Made by a program: the position numbers and the translations under genes
Notes under the pieces: generated by a model
What the model saw: only the letters and a program-made list of their open reading frames with translations
Databases searched by the model: none
Told to the model about the DNA's origin: nothing
Shown: in pieces, positions 1 to 9,074 of the stretch
Layout: each line of letters opens with the position of its first letter
Numbering within the stretch: position 1 is the first letter of the stretch
Assembly (NCBI GenBank): GCA_038131595.1
Contig: JAYPPR010000008.1
Span: 186,001 to 250,000 of the forward strand
From: UBA9926 sp038131595
GTDB lineage: Bacteria; Pseudomonadota; Gammaproteobacteria; Pseudomonadales; Azotimanducaceae
Length of the DNA stretch: 64,000 bases
Reading direction: 5' to 3'

Positions 1-983
1 CTTGAAGTACCCCTCCTCGCGCGTCTTTGCGTCAGGACCCTCCCCAGGCTTCGGCAGGAGAGGTGTGATCAAGACGACGTCCGATGCGAGTCGCAACAAA
101 CCCCATGCCCAATTTTCCTAGCACAACAGAGGACAACCCCTTGGCATAGCCTTTAATACCTGGCCCACAATCCGTACCCTCTTGATATCGAAATTGGTCT
201 CCGTAGGGATATTGCTTTAAGGCATGCGTACGCCGCACTACGCGGGTATTGATGGCAGCCATCACAAAAGGCGACACCCAGCGCTTCAAACGCTCGTCAA
301 AATAAAACGCGTCATCGCCTGGCATATCGGGTCCGCGCGGGCTGTTAGGGGGATTGAGACTGTAATCATCGGCCAACATATCGGCGAGTGACGGGTCGAC
401 GGCGGATTGCTCAAGCATGTTCAGCATGCTGGCAATGGTCCCTCCGCTCGCGCCACCTTTCGCGCCCATCATCCGGTAATGAACCTCATTGGCTGTGCTG
501 GAAAACCGATCCAAAAACGCCTTTTGTAAAAAATGCACACCCAAGTCAGAAGGGAGACTATCGAACCCGCAGGTATGAACAATTTTCGCGCCGCTCGCTT
601 CCGCCGTCGGGTGGTAGGCCTCGATCATATCGCGCATCCACTGCACTTCACCCGTGAGATCGCAGTAGTGCACACCCAGCTCCGCACAAATTTTGACAAG
701 CAGCTCGCCGTATAGTGCGTAAGGCCCAACAGTCGTACAAACCACCCTCGTACGCTCTGCCATTGCTCGAACGCTTGCCTCATCCATGCTGTCGGCGACG
801 AGACGCGGCACGTCAGGAGAATCCGAACTCCTCGGCCACGGATCGGAGCTTCGCCTCACTTCGGCCAGCCACTGCCCAAGACAACTGATCCATCTCGGTA
901 CCGTATGTTTCGGCGAGATATTCAGCCACCAACCGTCCGGTGAACCCTGTCGCTCCCCACACCACAACATCAAATTCTTTCAT
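1..983 (-). pseudogene. Saccharopine dehydrogenase-like reductase, broken by two frameshifts and cut by window edge
   Basis: The reading is split over three frames. The N-terminus starts at an ATG at 983 with a Rossmann motif (VVVWGATGFTGRLVAEYLAE) and runs to a stop near 813. The middle continues in another frame from about 830 (residues reading DVPRLVADSMDEASVRAM) through the family-typical HTCGFDSLPSDLG stretch. Near position 80-110 it must shift again, because the conserved tail LPKPGEGPDAKTREEGYF is read in a third frame up to base 1. Both shifts are mended by removing one base; the second lies in a GGGGTTT run. The family (trans-acting enoyl reductase / saccharopine dehydrogenase-like) uses NAD(P)H on lipid-type substrates. 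Either a young pseudogene or sequence errors. The C-terminus lies outside the window. Confidence 0.8.
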
Positions 984-1436
984 TTTCCCGACCTCGTCCA
1001 ACGAACCATGATTCAAGCGAATAGAGCGCCATCCTCTCACCCGACCTTTGTTATCGCCCTAGAGAAAGCCAGGTACAGTATTTTCAAATCCCTACAAGCG
1101 AGCCCATTCAACCAGCTTTTTGACGATCAGTTGACCGCTGGCTTCGCAGTGTTGACAGGACTTCAGGGCACTAAGCGCTGCCAAAAGCGGTGCGCTATCC
1201 ATGATCAGTCGCCGAATGTTACCTGCACTTCTCTCACTGCCAAACCTTAGCATGCGCACGATGCATTTCGTTTGAGGATACTGATGAAGAGCGGTTGGCC
1301 TTGAGTGGCAAGTGACGGCCGCTCAGCGCGAGACGAGCGCCCCATGGATTCGAGCGTTGGGTCAGACTACTGACCGTCTTTCCCTGAATCGGATGTTTCG
1401 ATGCCGGCAAAGCCGTTCGGTCACCCGATTGGAGCA
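984..1436. other. Intergenic stretch with one possible small ORF
   Basis: A 453-base stretch between two minus-strand genes. The only protein-like reading I see is a 53-codon minus-strand ORF, ATG at 1253 to TAG at 1092, with a CxxC pair in its second half (SCQHCEASGQLIVKKLVEW). It has no clear ribosome binding site, and I do not recognise it. It could be the end of an eroded gene, since the frame stays open for about 20 codons upstream of the ATG. No terminator with a T-run was found below the RND permease gene. Confidence 0.3.
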
Positions 1437-4400
1437 TCACGCCGCACTCGCGCCGCGCCTACTCCATCGCCAGCCTTGCCAGTCTACGATTCGGCGCTTG
1501 ATCAAGCGAAGTGAGTCTGGAAGCGCAAGCATGGCAGGCGTTACGATGAGGGTTAAAAGTGTCGCGAAGGCAAGTCCAGATACGATGGCCGACGCTAACT
1601 GCGTCCAAAAAGACGCGATCGGTCCACCTACTTCAATGGTTCGACCGATCAAATCGATCGATACGCCCATTGCCATGGGCAACAGACCCAACCCAGTCGT
1701 GAAGGTTGTCAGAAAAACTGGCCGAAGCCTCAAGCAGCCGGTATGCGTTGCAACTTGAGCCAATGTCCAGTCCGGATGTTTTGCCCTGATTTCATTAAAG
1801 GTGTCGATCAGCACGATATTGTTGTTCACGATGATTCCAGCGAGCGCAACGATACCCACTCCAGTCATAATCGCACTGAAGGGGTCTTGGGTAATCATCA
1901 GGCCAAGCAGCACGCCGACCGTGGACATGAGTACCGATGACAAGACCAATAGCGCTTGATAAAAACTGTTGAACTGCGTCACTAGCAAGAGCGCCATGAG
2001 CAGCAGCGCTAAACTGAATGCGCTGCTGATGAACTGCATGGTTTTGGCCTGTTCCTCGTTCGCTCCTCTGAAAACTGCCCGCACACCAGGTGCTAGCGGC
2101 GTCGCGCGAAGCCAATCCTCAATGTCTGCAACTTCTTGCTCTGCGAGCGCACCAGGCGCCACATTCGCTCTCACGTACATGATCCGCTGACCGTCCTGCC
2201 GGAAAATCGTGCTGACCTTAGGCCGAGCCTCTCTGGTCACGAAACTACTAATCGGACTTTGTCCCTCTCGGGTTGCCACTCGCAGTTCGTCCAATTTGGA
2301 AAAACCTCGGGCCGACTCAGGGTATCTCAGCCGAATATCGATTTCGTCCTCAGCGTCATCAGGCCGAAATCGCCCAATCAGCACTCCGTTAGTCATCAGC
2401 TGCACACTCGAGCCGACGCTAGCGACATCTGCGCCCATCATTGCCGCTTTTTCCCGATCAACTGTCATTTCCCACTCAATGGCGGGGACAGGTGCCGTAT
2501 CATCGACATCTCTCAGCGTTGCTCTTGACTCCAAATAAGCGCGTATCCGCCTAGTTTCACTCGCAAGCACAGTCAAATCCTCAGCCTGCAGCTGAAGCTG
2601 GATGTCTTTCCCAACGGGGGGACCACGTTCTTGCTTTTGAATTTCGGCCCGAAGCCCAGGCATGCGTGCAATCGCCTCGCGAAAGCCTTCAACGACTGCC
2701 CATCCGTCCTGGTCTCGCGCTTGTCGATCAGTCAACTCAATGAACATCGACCCAATCTGGTCGCCGCTACGTCCGCTCCCTGCCGATATAGCATTCCCGT
2801 TGCCTGCCGAGGTGTAGATACTCTCTATTTCTCCAGCCTCGACTACGCGCCGCTCGACACCGGTCACAAGCTCTCGAATTTCCTCTGCAGAGAAATTTCC
2901 CTTCGCAGCCACCGCCACACCCGTAAAGCTAGGCTCAACATCCACAAAAAACTGCGCGCCCAAGCCTGAGGAGCCGTAAGCCCTCACGATGAGATAAAGG
3001 GTCACAACCGTCACGGCAAGCACACTGAGCGGATGCCGCGTACTGAACGATAGAAGACGACCATATCCTCCCAAGATACCAGGCAAGCTCCCGTAGTCTT
3101 GTCCTTTATCTGCCGCCTGCAGTGGGTCTTGGCGCCGCTCTGCCCGAGGCCGAATAATGCCGCCGAGCACAGGTGCGAAAACCAGCGCATATAGAAGAGA
3201 GCCAGCCAAAACGGCGAATACCGTCACGGGCAAGTACCGCATGAACTGGCCAGTTACACCGGGCCAAAGCATCAGCGGTAAAAATGCTGCAAGCGTCGTC
3301 CCGACCGAAGCAATAATTGGCCAAAACATGCGTTTGGCCGCCTTCAAGTACGCTTGGCTGGCTCTCAGTCCAGCGGTCATATTCCGATCGGCTAACTCGA
3401 CCACAACAATGGCACCATCGATCAGCATTCCAAGCCCCAGCAGCATTCCAAACATCACCATGAAGTTGTAGGTGTAACCCAGCGCGTTCACGAAAATGAA
3501 AGCAAAGAGGAATGAAAACGGGATGCCAAACGCGACCAAGAGTCCTGACTTCACACCCACGGCTGCAACCACCACAGTGAGCACTAGAAACATCGCCGTT
3601 GAGATATTGCCTTGGAGCGTCGAGATTTGGCTGCGAGTCTCAGGTGCTTGGTCTGCGATGTAACTGATCCGAAGCGCTTGAGGGAGTCTTTTCTGCTCAG
3701 AGGCCACCACTTCCTTCACCCGATCAATAACACCGATCAGACTCGTCCCGCTTCGCTTGCTGACCTCAATCGCCATGGCCTGTGCGCCATTCGCCCGAGT
3801 AAATCCTGTGGGATCCTTGAAGGTTCTGCGCAGTGTCACCACGTCCCGAACTGAAACAACGCCCTCAGAGGTGGCGATTAGTGGAACCGAGAGGACGTCC
3901 TCAGCGGTATCAATGACGCTGGGAATCTTGATGGCAAATCGGCCACGGCCAGTATCGACGCTGCCCGCTGCGATTAAGCGGTTATTTCTTGCGAGCGCCT
4001 GAAGCAAGTCATCGGTAGAAAGACCTAGCCGCTGCAGTTGCTCGGGGTCGATAGTCGCCTCTAGTACTTCCTCTCTAGCACCCGTCAGTTTGGCTTCCAG
4101 TACGCCAGGCACCCCCTCGATCTCTGTTCGCAATCGTTCTGCGCTCCGATAGATCGTTCGTTCATCGACCCCCTCACCGGCAATGCCGACGGTGATGATT
4201 GGGAAATCGGATGCGGAGATTTCGTTCAGGATGGGTTCTTCTGCCGTCTGAGGAAGCTTAACCTTGGCTCTATCCACTGCCTCACGCACATCGGTCATGG
4301 CCTGATCAGGCTCAAAAGTCGAGTCGAACTCGATCACCAACGTGCCCTGACCTTCGGCCGCGTATGCATTGAGTTCTTCGATACCCTCGACCGACTTAAG

Positions 4401-4613
4401 CTCAACTTCCAGGGGCCGGATCAACAGGCGCTCGCTATCCTCAGGCGATATCCCCTCGTGGGGAACCACCACGACGATAATGGGAACAGAGACATCTGGA
4501 TCCGACTCAATGGGGATAGACAGATAGGAGGAAATGCCAGCGAGCATGATCCCGGCTAGTAGCGTTAGCACCGTGCGTTCACGTGCAACTACGGCGTCCA
4601 AAAACGACATCAC
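1437..4613 (-). CDS. RND-family efflux permease (AcrB/MexB-like superfamily)
   Basis: Inner-membrane proton-driven exporter of the RND superfamily, 1058 residues, the normal length. TM1 lies at about residues 13-32. The first periplasmic loop carries the pore-type repeat, and the central TM bundle starts near 338. In TM4 the proton-relay motif reads GMLIDGAIVVVE, with Asp399 present but the second Asp of AcrB (Asp408) replaced by Gly400. The single-Asp form occurs in other RND subfamilies, so the substrate cannot be assumed to be drugs. The adaptor gene lies 67 bases upstream on the same strand; no outer-membrane TolC-type gene or regulator is next to it. The start is ATG 4613, with a GAGGG-type ribosome site upstream. 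Confidence 0.9.
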   Translation of the reverse strand: MMSFLDAVVARERTVLTLLAGIMLAGISSYLSIPIESDPDVSVPIIVVVVPHEGISPEDSERLLIRPLEVELKSVEGIEELNAYAAEGQGTLVIEFDSTFEPDQAMTDVREAVDRAKVKLPQTAEEPILNEISASDFPIITVGIAGEGVDERTIYRSAERLRTEIEGVPGVLEAKLTGAREEVLEATIDPEQLQRLGLSTDDLLQALARNNRLIAAGSVDTGRGRFAIKIPSVIDTAEDVLSVPLIATSEGVVSVRDVVTLRRTFKDPTGFTRANGAQAMAIEVSKRSGTSLIGVIDRVKEVVASEQKRLPQALRISYIADQAPETRSQISTLQGNISTAMFLVLTVVVAAVGVKSGLLVAFGIPFSFLFAFIFVNALGYTYNFMVMFGMLLGLGMLIDGAIVVVELADRNMTAGLRASQAYLKAAKRMFWPIIASVGTTLAAFLPLMLWPGVTGQFMRYLPVTVFAVLAGSLLYALVFAPVLGGIIRPRAERRQDPLQAADKGQDYGSLPGILGGYGRLLSFSTRHPLSVLAVTVVTLYLIVRAYGSSGLGAQFFVDVEPSFTGVAVAAKGNFSAEEIRELVTGVERRVVEAGEIESIYTSAGNGNAISAGSGRSGDQIGSMFIELTDRQARDQDGWAVVEGFREAIARMPGLRAEIQKQERGPPVGKDIQLQLQAEDLTVLASETRRIRAYLESRATLRDVDDTAPVPAIEWEMTVDREKAAMMGADVASVGSSVQLMTNGVLIGRFRPDDAEDEIDIRLRYPESARGFSKLDELRVATREGQSPISSFVTREARPKVSTIFRQDGQRIMYVRANVAPGALAEQEVADIEDWLRATPLAPGVRAVFRGANEEQAKTMQFISSAFSLALLLMALLLVTQFNSFYQALLVLSSVLMSTVGVLLGLMITQDPFSAIMTGVGIVALAGIIVNNNIVLIDTFNEIRAKHPDWTLAQVATHTGCLRLRPVFLTTFTTGLGLLPMAMGVSIDLIGRTIEVGGPIASFWTQLASAIVSGLAFATLLTLIVTPAMLALPDSLRLIKRRIVDWQGWRWSRRGASAA

Positions 4614-4680
4614 TTCGCCCTCACTTCATTTATGAGCTTCGGTCAATCAAAATTCTGGTGAGAGAGCCTTCGGGGAGTGG

Positions 4681-5802
4681 TTAGACCGCACCTTCAGCTA
4701 TTCGGACATCTACGACCTGCCCTGGCACGACTTCCTGGTGACCCACCGTAATGACAACGGCCGTTCCAGGAAGGCCGGTCACCCACAGCCCTCTCGTCTC
4801 TTCGCCAACCGTGCTAACTGGCACGAAAGATACGAGCCCGCCGTCCAGCACCGTTTTGACACCGATTTCACCGTCGGCGTTCAGGGTCAATGATGCTGGG
4901 GAAATAAGGTGCGCCATCTCCTTCGCGACTGGCACACTCATCCGTGCAGTCACTCCAACTCTTGACGCCCCGCTTAAATTCTCAAGGCGGGCCTCCACTC
5001 GATACGAGCGAGTGGCGGGGTCTGGCGTCCTTGCGACGAAGGAAATCACCCCCTCAGTCGTTACACTCTTGCCACCACTCTCACCCATAGCGACCGTAAC
5101 GGACTGCCCGATTTGCAGCCAGCTCACTTCTTTCTCTGACACTTGGCCGACTGCCAGTAATGGGGCGACTTCTAAAACCGTGGCGCAACTTGTACCTGCA
5201 GTGACAAGGTCGCCTACCTCAACGGCCCTACGCTCAATGAATCCTGAGAAGGGCGCGCGTATCGTCGTCTTTGCTAGGTCAAGCCGTGCTGTTTCTAGCG
5301 TTGCTCTCGAACGAACAGCTGCCGCTTTCAGTTTGGCCAAAACGACTTTTGATTGAAGCCCCGACTCGCTCAGATCTTTCGCGCCCTGATACTCAATCGC
5401 CGCACTTTGATAAGCCGCTTCAGCTTCCTGCAACCGAACAGAGCGGTTGTCTACTGCTATCTTGCAAAGCGCATCTCCGGCCTCGACGTATTGGCCTCTC
5501 GTTGCATTGACCTCCGTAATGATGCCAGCGACTTCGGAGCGGACCTCAACCTGCCGATTCGCCTCGGTTCGACCAAGTACATCGAGCGTTACCGCTCTTG
5601 GGGTCGCCCGCGACTCGATGCCTTGCACGAGTGTTTTCTGGGGAGGGCTTCCTGGACTCCTGACCGCCTCTGAGGCACCCGCCGTTTCAGCGGTAAAATC
5701 CCCTGAAAACAGCCAAAGGGCCATTCCCGACACGATAGCCATTGATACCCACGAACTTCTTGTCACTGCACCACTCCTGCGATTGACATCCTTTTCACTC
5801 AC
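4681..5802 (-). CDS. RND efflux periplasmic adaptor subunit (HlyD/MFP family)
   Basis: Links the RND permease to an outer-membrane channel. I place the start at a GTG at 5802, because an AAGGAAA ribosome site sits 6 bases before it; the open frame extends 6 codons further to 5820. This gives 373 residues. A single N-terminal membrane anchor lies at about residues 17-36. It is followed by the barrel-lipoyl half (VEVRSEVAGIITEV), an alpha-hairpin around residues 105-160, the second lipoyl half (TTIRAPFSGFIERRAVEVGD), then the beta-barrel and membrane-proximal domains. It probably forms an operon with the permease gene downstream. Confidence 0.9.
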   Translation of the reverse strand: MSEKDVNRRSGAVTRSSWVSMAIVSGMALWLFSGDFTAETAGASEAVRSPGSPPQKTLVQGIESRATPRAVTLDVLGRTEANRQVEVRSEVAGIITEVNATRGQYVEAGDALCKIAVDNRSVRLQEAEAAYQSAAIEYQGAKDLSESGLQSKVVLAKLKAAAVRSRATLETARLDLAKTTIRAPFSGFIERRAVEVGDLVTAGTSCATVLEVAPLLAVGQVSEKEVSWLQIGQSVTVAMGESGGKSVTTEGVISFVARTPDPATRSYRVEARLENLSGASRVGVTARMSVPVAKEMAHLISPASLTLNADGEIGVKTVLDGGLVSFVPVSTVGEETRGLWVTGLPGTAVVITVGHQEVVPGQVVDVRIAEGAV

Positions 5803-6239
5803 TGTGCTTTCCTTGCACACGCCCTTCTACGCGGCTCCTTTGCCTTTGGACTCTTCTACCCACCTCATCGTCCGTTTCCTCCCGTCAGACACCATTCACG
5901 AACATATGGTCCAGTTTGCCTCTGCTGCCCGTTTTAGTTCGAGCAAGGGCTTCTCGAGGGGATCACTCGTCTGGCCTCTACAAGCCTTTGCGCCTTTTGA
6001 TATCCACTTATTAAAGGAAGACTTGGCAAAGAATGGTCCGTCCAGAGCGGTGACGTGGCGAGCCCTATGAAGCGCCCCTGCTCTGCGCGCAGACTGCGTT
6101 GCGTTGACCCACTTGCTAGTTGAAAGCCATCAGGGCCAATCTCCATTCGAGCCCTACTCCATCCTGTTCAGCTTTCCCTGCCTTCAATCCTCGCCTTTGG
6201 TGCTAAGCTCCAGGCTCAAATCCATCAGCGAGCAACCTT
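5803..6239. other. Intergenic region between divergent genes, no gene seen
   Basis: A 437-base region that should hold the promoters for the efflux operon (leftward) and the gamma-glutamyltransferase-family gene (rightward). Both strands contain only unconvincing frames with no family resemblance. I looked for a TetR- or MarR-type regulator, which often sits next to RND pumps, and found none. No clear sigma-70 promoter or palindrome stands out. Confidence 0.5.
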
Positions 6240-7808
6240 TTGACCGCCATCACCGAATCACCCAATTGGGTTATCAGTAAACCTTCCATAAAGGGCAAGC
6301 AGCACATGGTTTGCTCACAACATCATCTGGCCACCAAGGCCGGGGTAGAGGTGCTCCGCGCGGGCGGCAACGCAATGGACGCCGCCATTGCGACTGGCCT
6401 AATGCTTGGCGTCGTCGAACCGTGGATGAGCGGATTTGGGGGGGGTGGCTACCTCTTGACCTATCAGGCGACCGAAGAGCGGGTGTACCAAATCGATTTT
6501 GGCATGCAGGCACCCCTTGCCGCCGAACCCGGTCTATTTAAGCTCGCTGACAGCGGCACCAACTCGAGTGATGCATTCAACTGGCCCGCCGTGCAGGGAG
6601 ACCAAAATATCCATGGTCCTCTGGCGATCGCGGTGCCTTGTTACTTCAAAGGTATTGAACTTGCCCATCGGCAATTTGCCACCATGGGCCTTGGAGAACT
6701 CGCCCGCCAAGCGACTGAGCAGGCGAACAAGGGTTTACCGATCGACTGGTATAGCACATCAAAGATTAATCAGGCCGCCCGGGGACTACGGCAGTATCCG
6801 TCGGCGGCAGCGCTTTACCTTGATGACGGACTGCCTCCCACCCCCAATCTGGATGGCGCCCCTCAACATCACCCTTTACCCGGCCTGTACGACACGCTTG
6901 AAGCGTTTGCGCAAGAAGGCGCAAAGCCCTTATTTCTCGGAGACCAAGCCCGCCTATTGATCGCTGATCTCAAAGACCAAGGCGCGATCCTAACAATGGA
7001 AGATTTGGAGTCGGTCACTGCTTCTCTCACTGAACCAGTGATTGGCAGGTACCGTGGGCACCAAGTATTCACAGCAGGTGCCTTAACTGCAGGCCCGAGT
7101 CTGCTCGATGCCCTGTCCGTCCTAGAAAGTCAGTTGACCGCTGAGATGGCGCCCATGGGTGCTCAACACGTGCTGGCAATCGCAAACGCTCTCAGTGAGA
7201 GCTACGCGCATCGACTCACACACATGGGCGCAGCCGCGACTGCTGGCGCTACCACGCATATCTGCGTCGCAGACGGCGAAGGCAATGTGGTTTCGCTCAC
7301 TCAGACCATCATGTCGGCATTTGGATCTCGCATTGCATCCCCTCAACTGGGTTTCGTGCTCAATAACGGCATGATGTGGTTTGACCCGAGACCCGGGCAC
7401 CCCAACAGCGTCGCGCCCGGTCGTAAACCGCTCTGTAATATGTGTCCTACGCTCTTGCGACTTGAGGACGGCAGCTGGGCAGCGCTAGGCGCATGCGGCG
7501 GCCGGAAAATCTTCCCCTCCGTTTTCCAGCTCGTTAGCTACATGATCGACGCAGGCATGTCAGTGCACGATGCCGCTCACGCACCGCGCATCGATATCTC
7601 TGGCTCAGAGATGGTCACCATCATGTCGACCATGCCCGAAGACATCATCAACGAATTGACCGAGACGTACCCGCGAAACCGAGTTCGCGCCAATGACGTG
7701 TCACCCGCTTTCTTTGCTTTACCTCAGCTCTTAAAGCGTGAGCCTTCTGGCGAGCTCGAAGGCGCATGTTTCATTCCGTCCCCCCACGCACTAGTCGGCG
7801 CGGATTAA
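6240..7808 (+). CDS. Gamma-glutamyltransferase-family protein (Ntn hydrolase)
   Basis: Member of the GGT family, whose precursors cleave themselves to expose an N-terminal threonine nucleophile. The frame gives 522 residues from a TTG at 6240. The ATG at 6306 would remove residues that normally precede the conserved start (MVCSQHHLATKAGVEVLRAGGNAMDAA), so TTG is preferred. The self-cleavage site is at Thr338 in ATTHICVADGEGN, and a GACGGRK oxyanion-type loop follows near 417-423. The arginine that holds the gamma-glutamyl carboxylate in true GGTs (DFRExAP) is missing: the sequence reads DFGMQAP at about 86-92. No signal peptide is obvious. This suggests a related amidohydrolase rather than a glutathione-specific GGT. 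Its end overlaps the convergent neighbour by 18 bases. Confidence 0.85.
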   Translation: MTAITESPNWVISKPSIKGKQHMVCSQHHLATKAGVEVLRAGGNAMDAAIATGLMLGVVEPWMSGFGGGGYLLTYQATEERVYQIDFGMQAPLAAEPGLFKLADSGTNSSDAFNWPAVQGDQNIHGPLAIAVPCYFKGIELAHRQFATMGLGELARQATEQANKGLPIDWYSTSKINQAARGLRQYPSAAALYLDDGLPPTPNLDGAPQHHPLPGLYDTLEAFAQEGAKPLFLGDQARLLIADLKDQGAILTMEDLESVTASLTEPVIGRYRGHQVFTAGALTAGPSLLDALSVLESQLTAEMAPMGAQHVLAIANALSESYAHRLTHMGAAATAGATTHICVADGEGNVVSLTQTIMSAFGSRIASPQLGFVLNNGMMWFDPRPGHPNSVAPGRKPLCNMCPTLLRLEDGSWAALGACGGRKIFPSVFQLVSYMIDAGMSVHDAAHAPRIDISGSEMVTIMSTMPEDIINELTETYPRNRVRANDVSPAFFALPQLLKREPSGELEGACFIPSPHALVGAD

Positions 7809-8930
7809 CGCTTGATCCACCACCCAATCCGCAAAGGCCAAGCTCAAACGATTCAAGCGATCGGGCTCGGAGTTAGTCAAAAACGCCAAACCCATTCCTG
7901 TTGGAGGATGAAGGATCATTTCTGATCGCATCCCTCTGATATAACCCCCATGATGCAAAAACCCAGGCACTTGGCGATAAGCAAACGTCCTAAAGCCCAT
8001 GGCATAACCAGTCTCTGAGAGCGGCGCTGAGCGCGGATAATGGCCCTGGTGCGCTTTATAGTCGACTTGCTTACGTCCAATCTGTTCGAGCAGCTCCGGA
8101 GAAAGCAACGGGGTCAATCCAAGCAGCGCCTCGAGCCAACGCTTCATGTCAGCAATCGATGCGTTCACACCCGCTGCGGGGAGTACTTTGTAGTACTGAT
8201 TGTTGGGCCGAGCAGCTCGCCAACCGGCCTTGGTACGCACATGAGGGGAAACCAACTCGCGGCCAGGTGGTGCCTTCTTGCCCAACCAAGCATCTTGCAT
8301 GCCCAGTGGTGAGAAAATTTTTTTCTCCACAAAGGCCTGATAAGTGATCTCGCTCCGCCGCTCGATCGCATCGCCGATCAAACTGAAAGCCACATTCTGA
8401 TAGCTGTAACACGCGCCTGGCCGACAAATGAATGGCGCATGCCGAAGCTTTTTGATCATCGAATCGTAGTCCGACCGCTCTTCGATGAAATTCGTGTAGC
8501 TGTGAGGCAGCAAGCCCGAGCTCTGGGAAGCCAGGTGCATTAAATTGATCGCTTTGCCCGCCCCCCCTTGGCCAATCCTCGCGGTCGGTAAGGTCTGGTA
8601 CAAAGGCTCGTCGAGCTGGAGTAACCCCTCACTTTGAGCAAGTGCCAGCGCCACTCCAGCAAAGGTTTTTGAAACACTCGCAATCTGAAACACGCTATCT
8701 GCGGCAATAGGACGACCAGATCCAAGTGCTGCTTCGCCGTAGACGCCGGTCCAAGAGCTGCCGTTACTACAAACAATCGTTGCGGCGGCGCCGGGGAGTG
8801 CCTCTGTTCTACTTTCTATTTCAGACCGAACAAAGGGGCCCGTCGGGCAAGCGAACGAGACCGCCGCGCTCATTGCTAGGCTCAACACGAAACAGCGAGT
8901 CAGGAGAATCCAAGAGGAGATTCTGACCAT
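7791..8930 (-). CDS. Secreted serine hydrolase, beta-lactamase/penicillin-binding protein fold (class C-like)
   Basis: 379 residues with an N-terminal signal peptide (about 1-27, ending SFA-C; a lipobox-like Cys28 is possible but weak). The catalytic S-x-x-K is Ser85-Val-Ser-Lys88 in QIASVSKTF, the second motif is Tyr177-Gln-Asn179 in the YSYQN stretch, and the third is HGG at 327-329 (FLHHGGYIRG). These are the three motifs of the serine beta-lactamase-like family (COG1680), which includes esterases, D-aminopeptidases and DD-peptidases as well as AmpC. Length and motif spacing suggest an esterase or peptidase of this family rather than a resistance enzyme. It acts in the periplasm. Convergent with the GGT-family gene. 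Confidence 0.85.
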   Translation of the reverse strand: MVRISSWILLTRCFVLSLAMSAAVSFACPTGPFVRSEIESRTEALPGAAATIVCSNGSSWTGVYGEAALGSGRPIAADSVFQIASVSKTFAGVALALAQSEGLLQLDEPLYQTLPTARIGQGGAGKAINLMHLASQSSGLLPHSYTNFIEERSDYDSMIKKLRHAPFICRPGACYSYQNVAFSLIGDAIERRSEITYQAFVEKKIFSPLGMQDAWLGKKAPPGRELVSPHVRTKAGWRAARPNNQYYKVLPAAGVNASIADMKRWLEALLGLTPLLSPELLEQIGRKQVDYKAHQGHYPRSAPLSETGYAMGFRTFAYRQVPGFLHHGGYIRGMRSEMILHPPTGMGLAFLTNSEPDRLNRLSLAFADWVVDQALIRAD

Positions 8931-9074
8931 CTTTCTAGCGCCGATTTATCTGCAGCATGTTAACTCTCTCCGCCTGCTCCGCGCGTCGAGTATGGCGTCT
9001 TTCGAACGCTGCGAGGCAAAGCCACTCAAGCTTTAGCGCCAAGCGCTTCAATGCTGATCATTTGATTCGCACTC

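Noticed and set aside
786..1250. 154-codon plus-strand frame near the broken reductase
   Set aside because: It runs antisense to conserved reductase segments and has low-complexity, unlikely composition.
5447..6070. 207-codon plus-strand frame over the adaptor gene
   Set aside because: It is antisense to the convincing adaptor gene and has no family resemblance or ribosome site.
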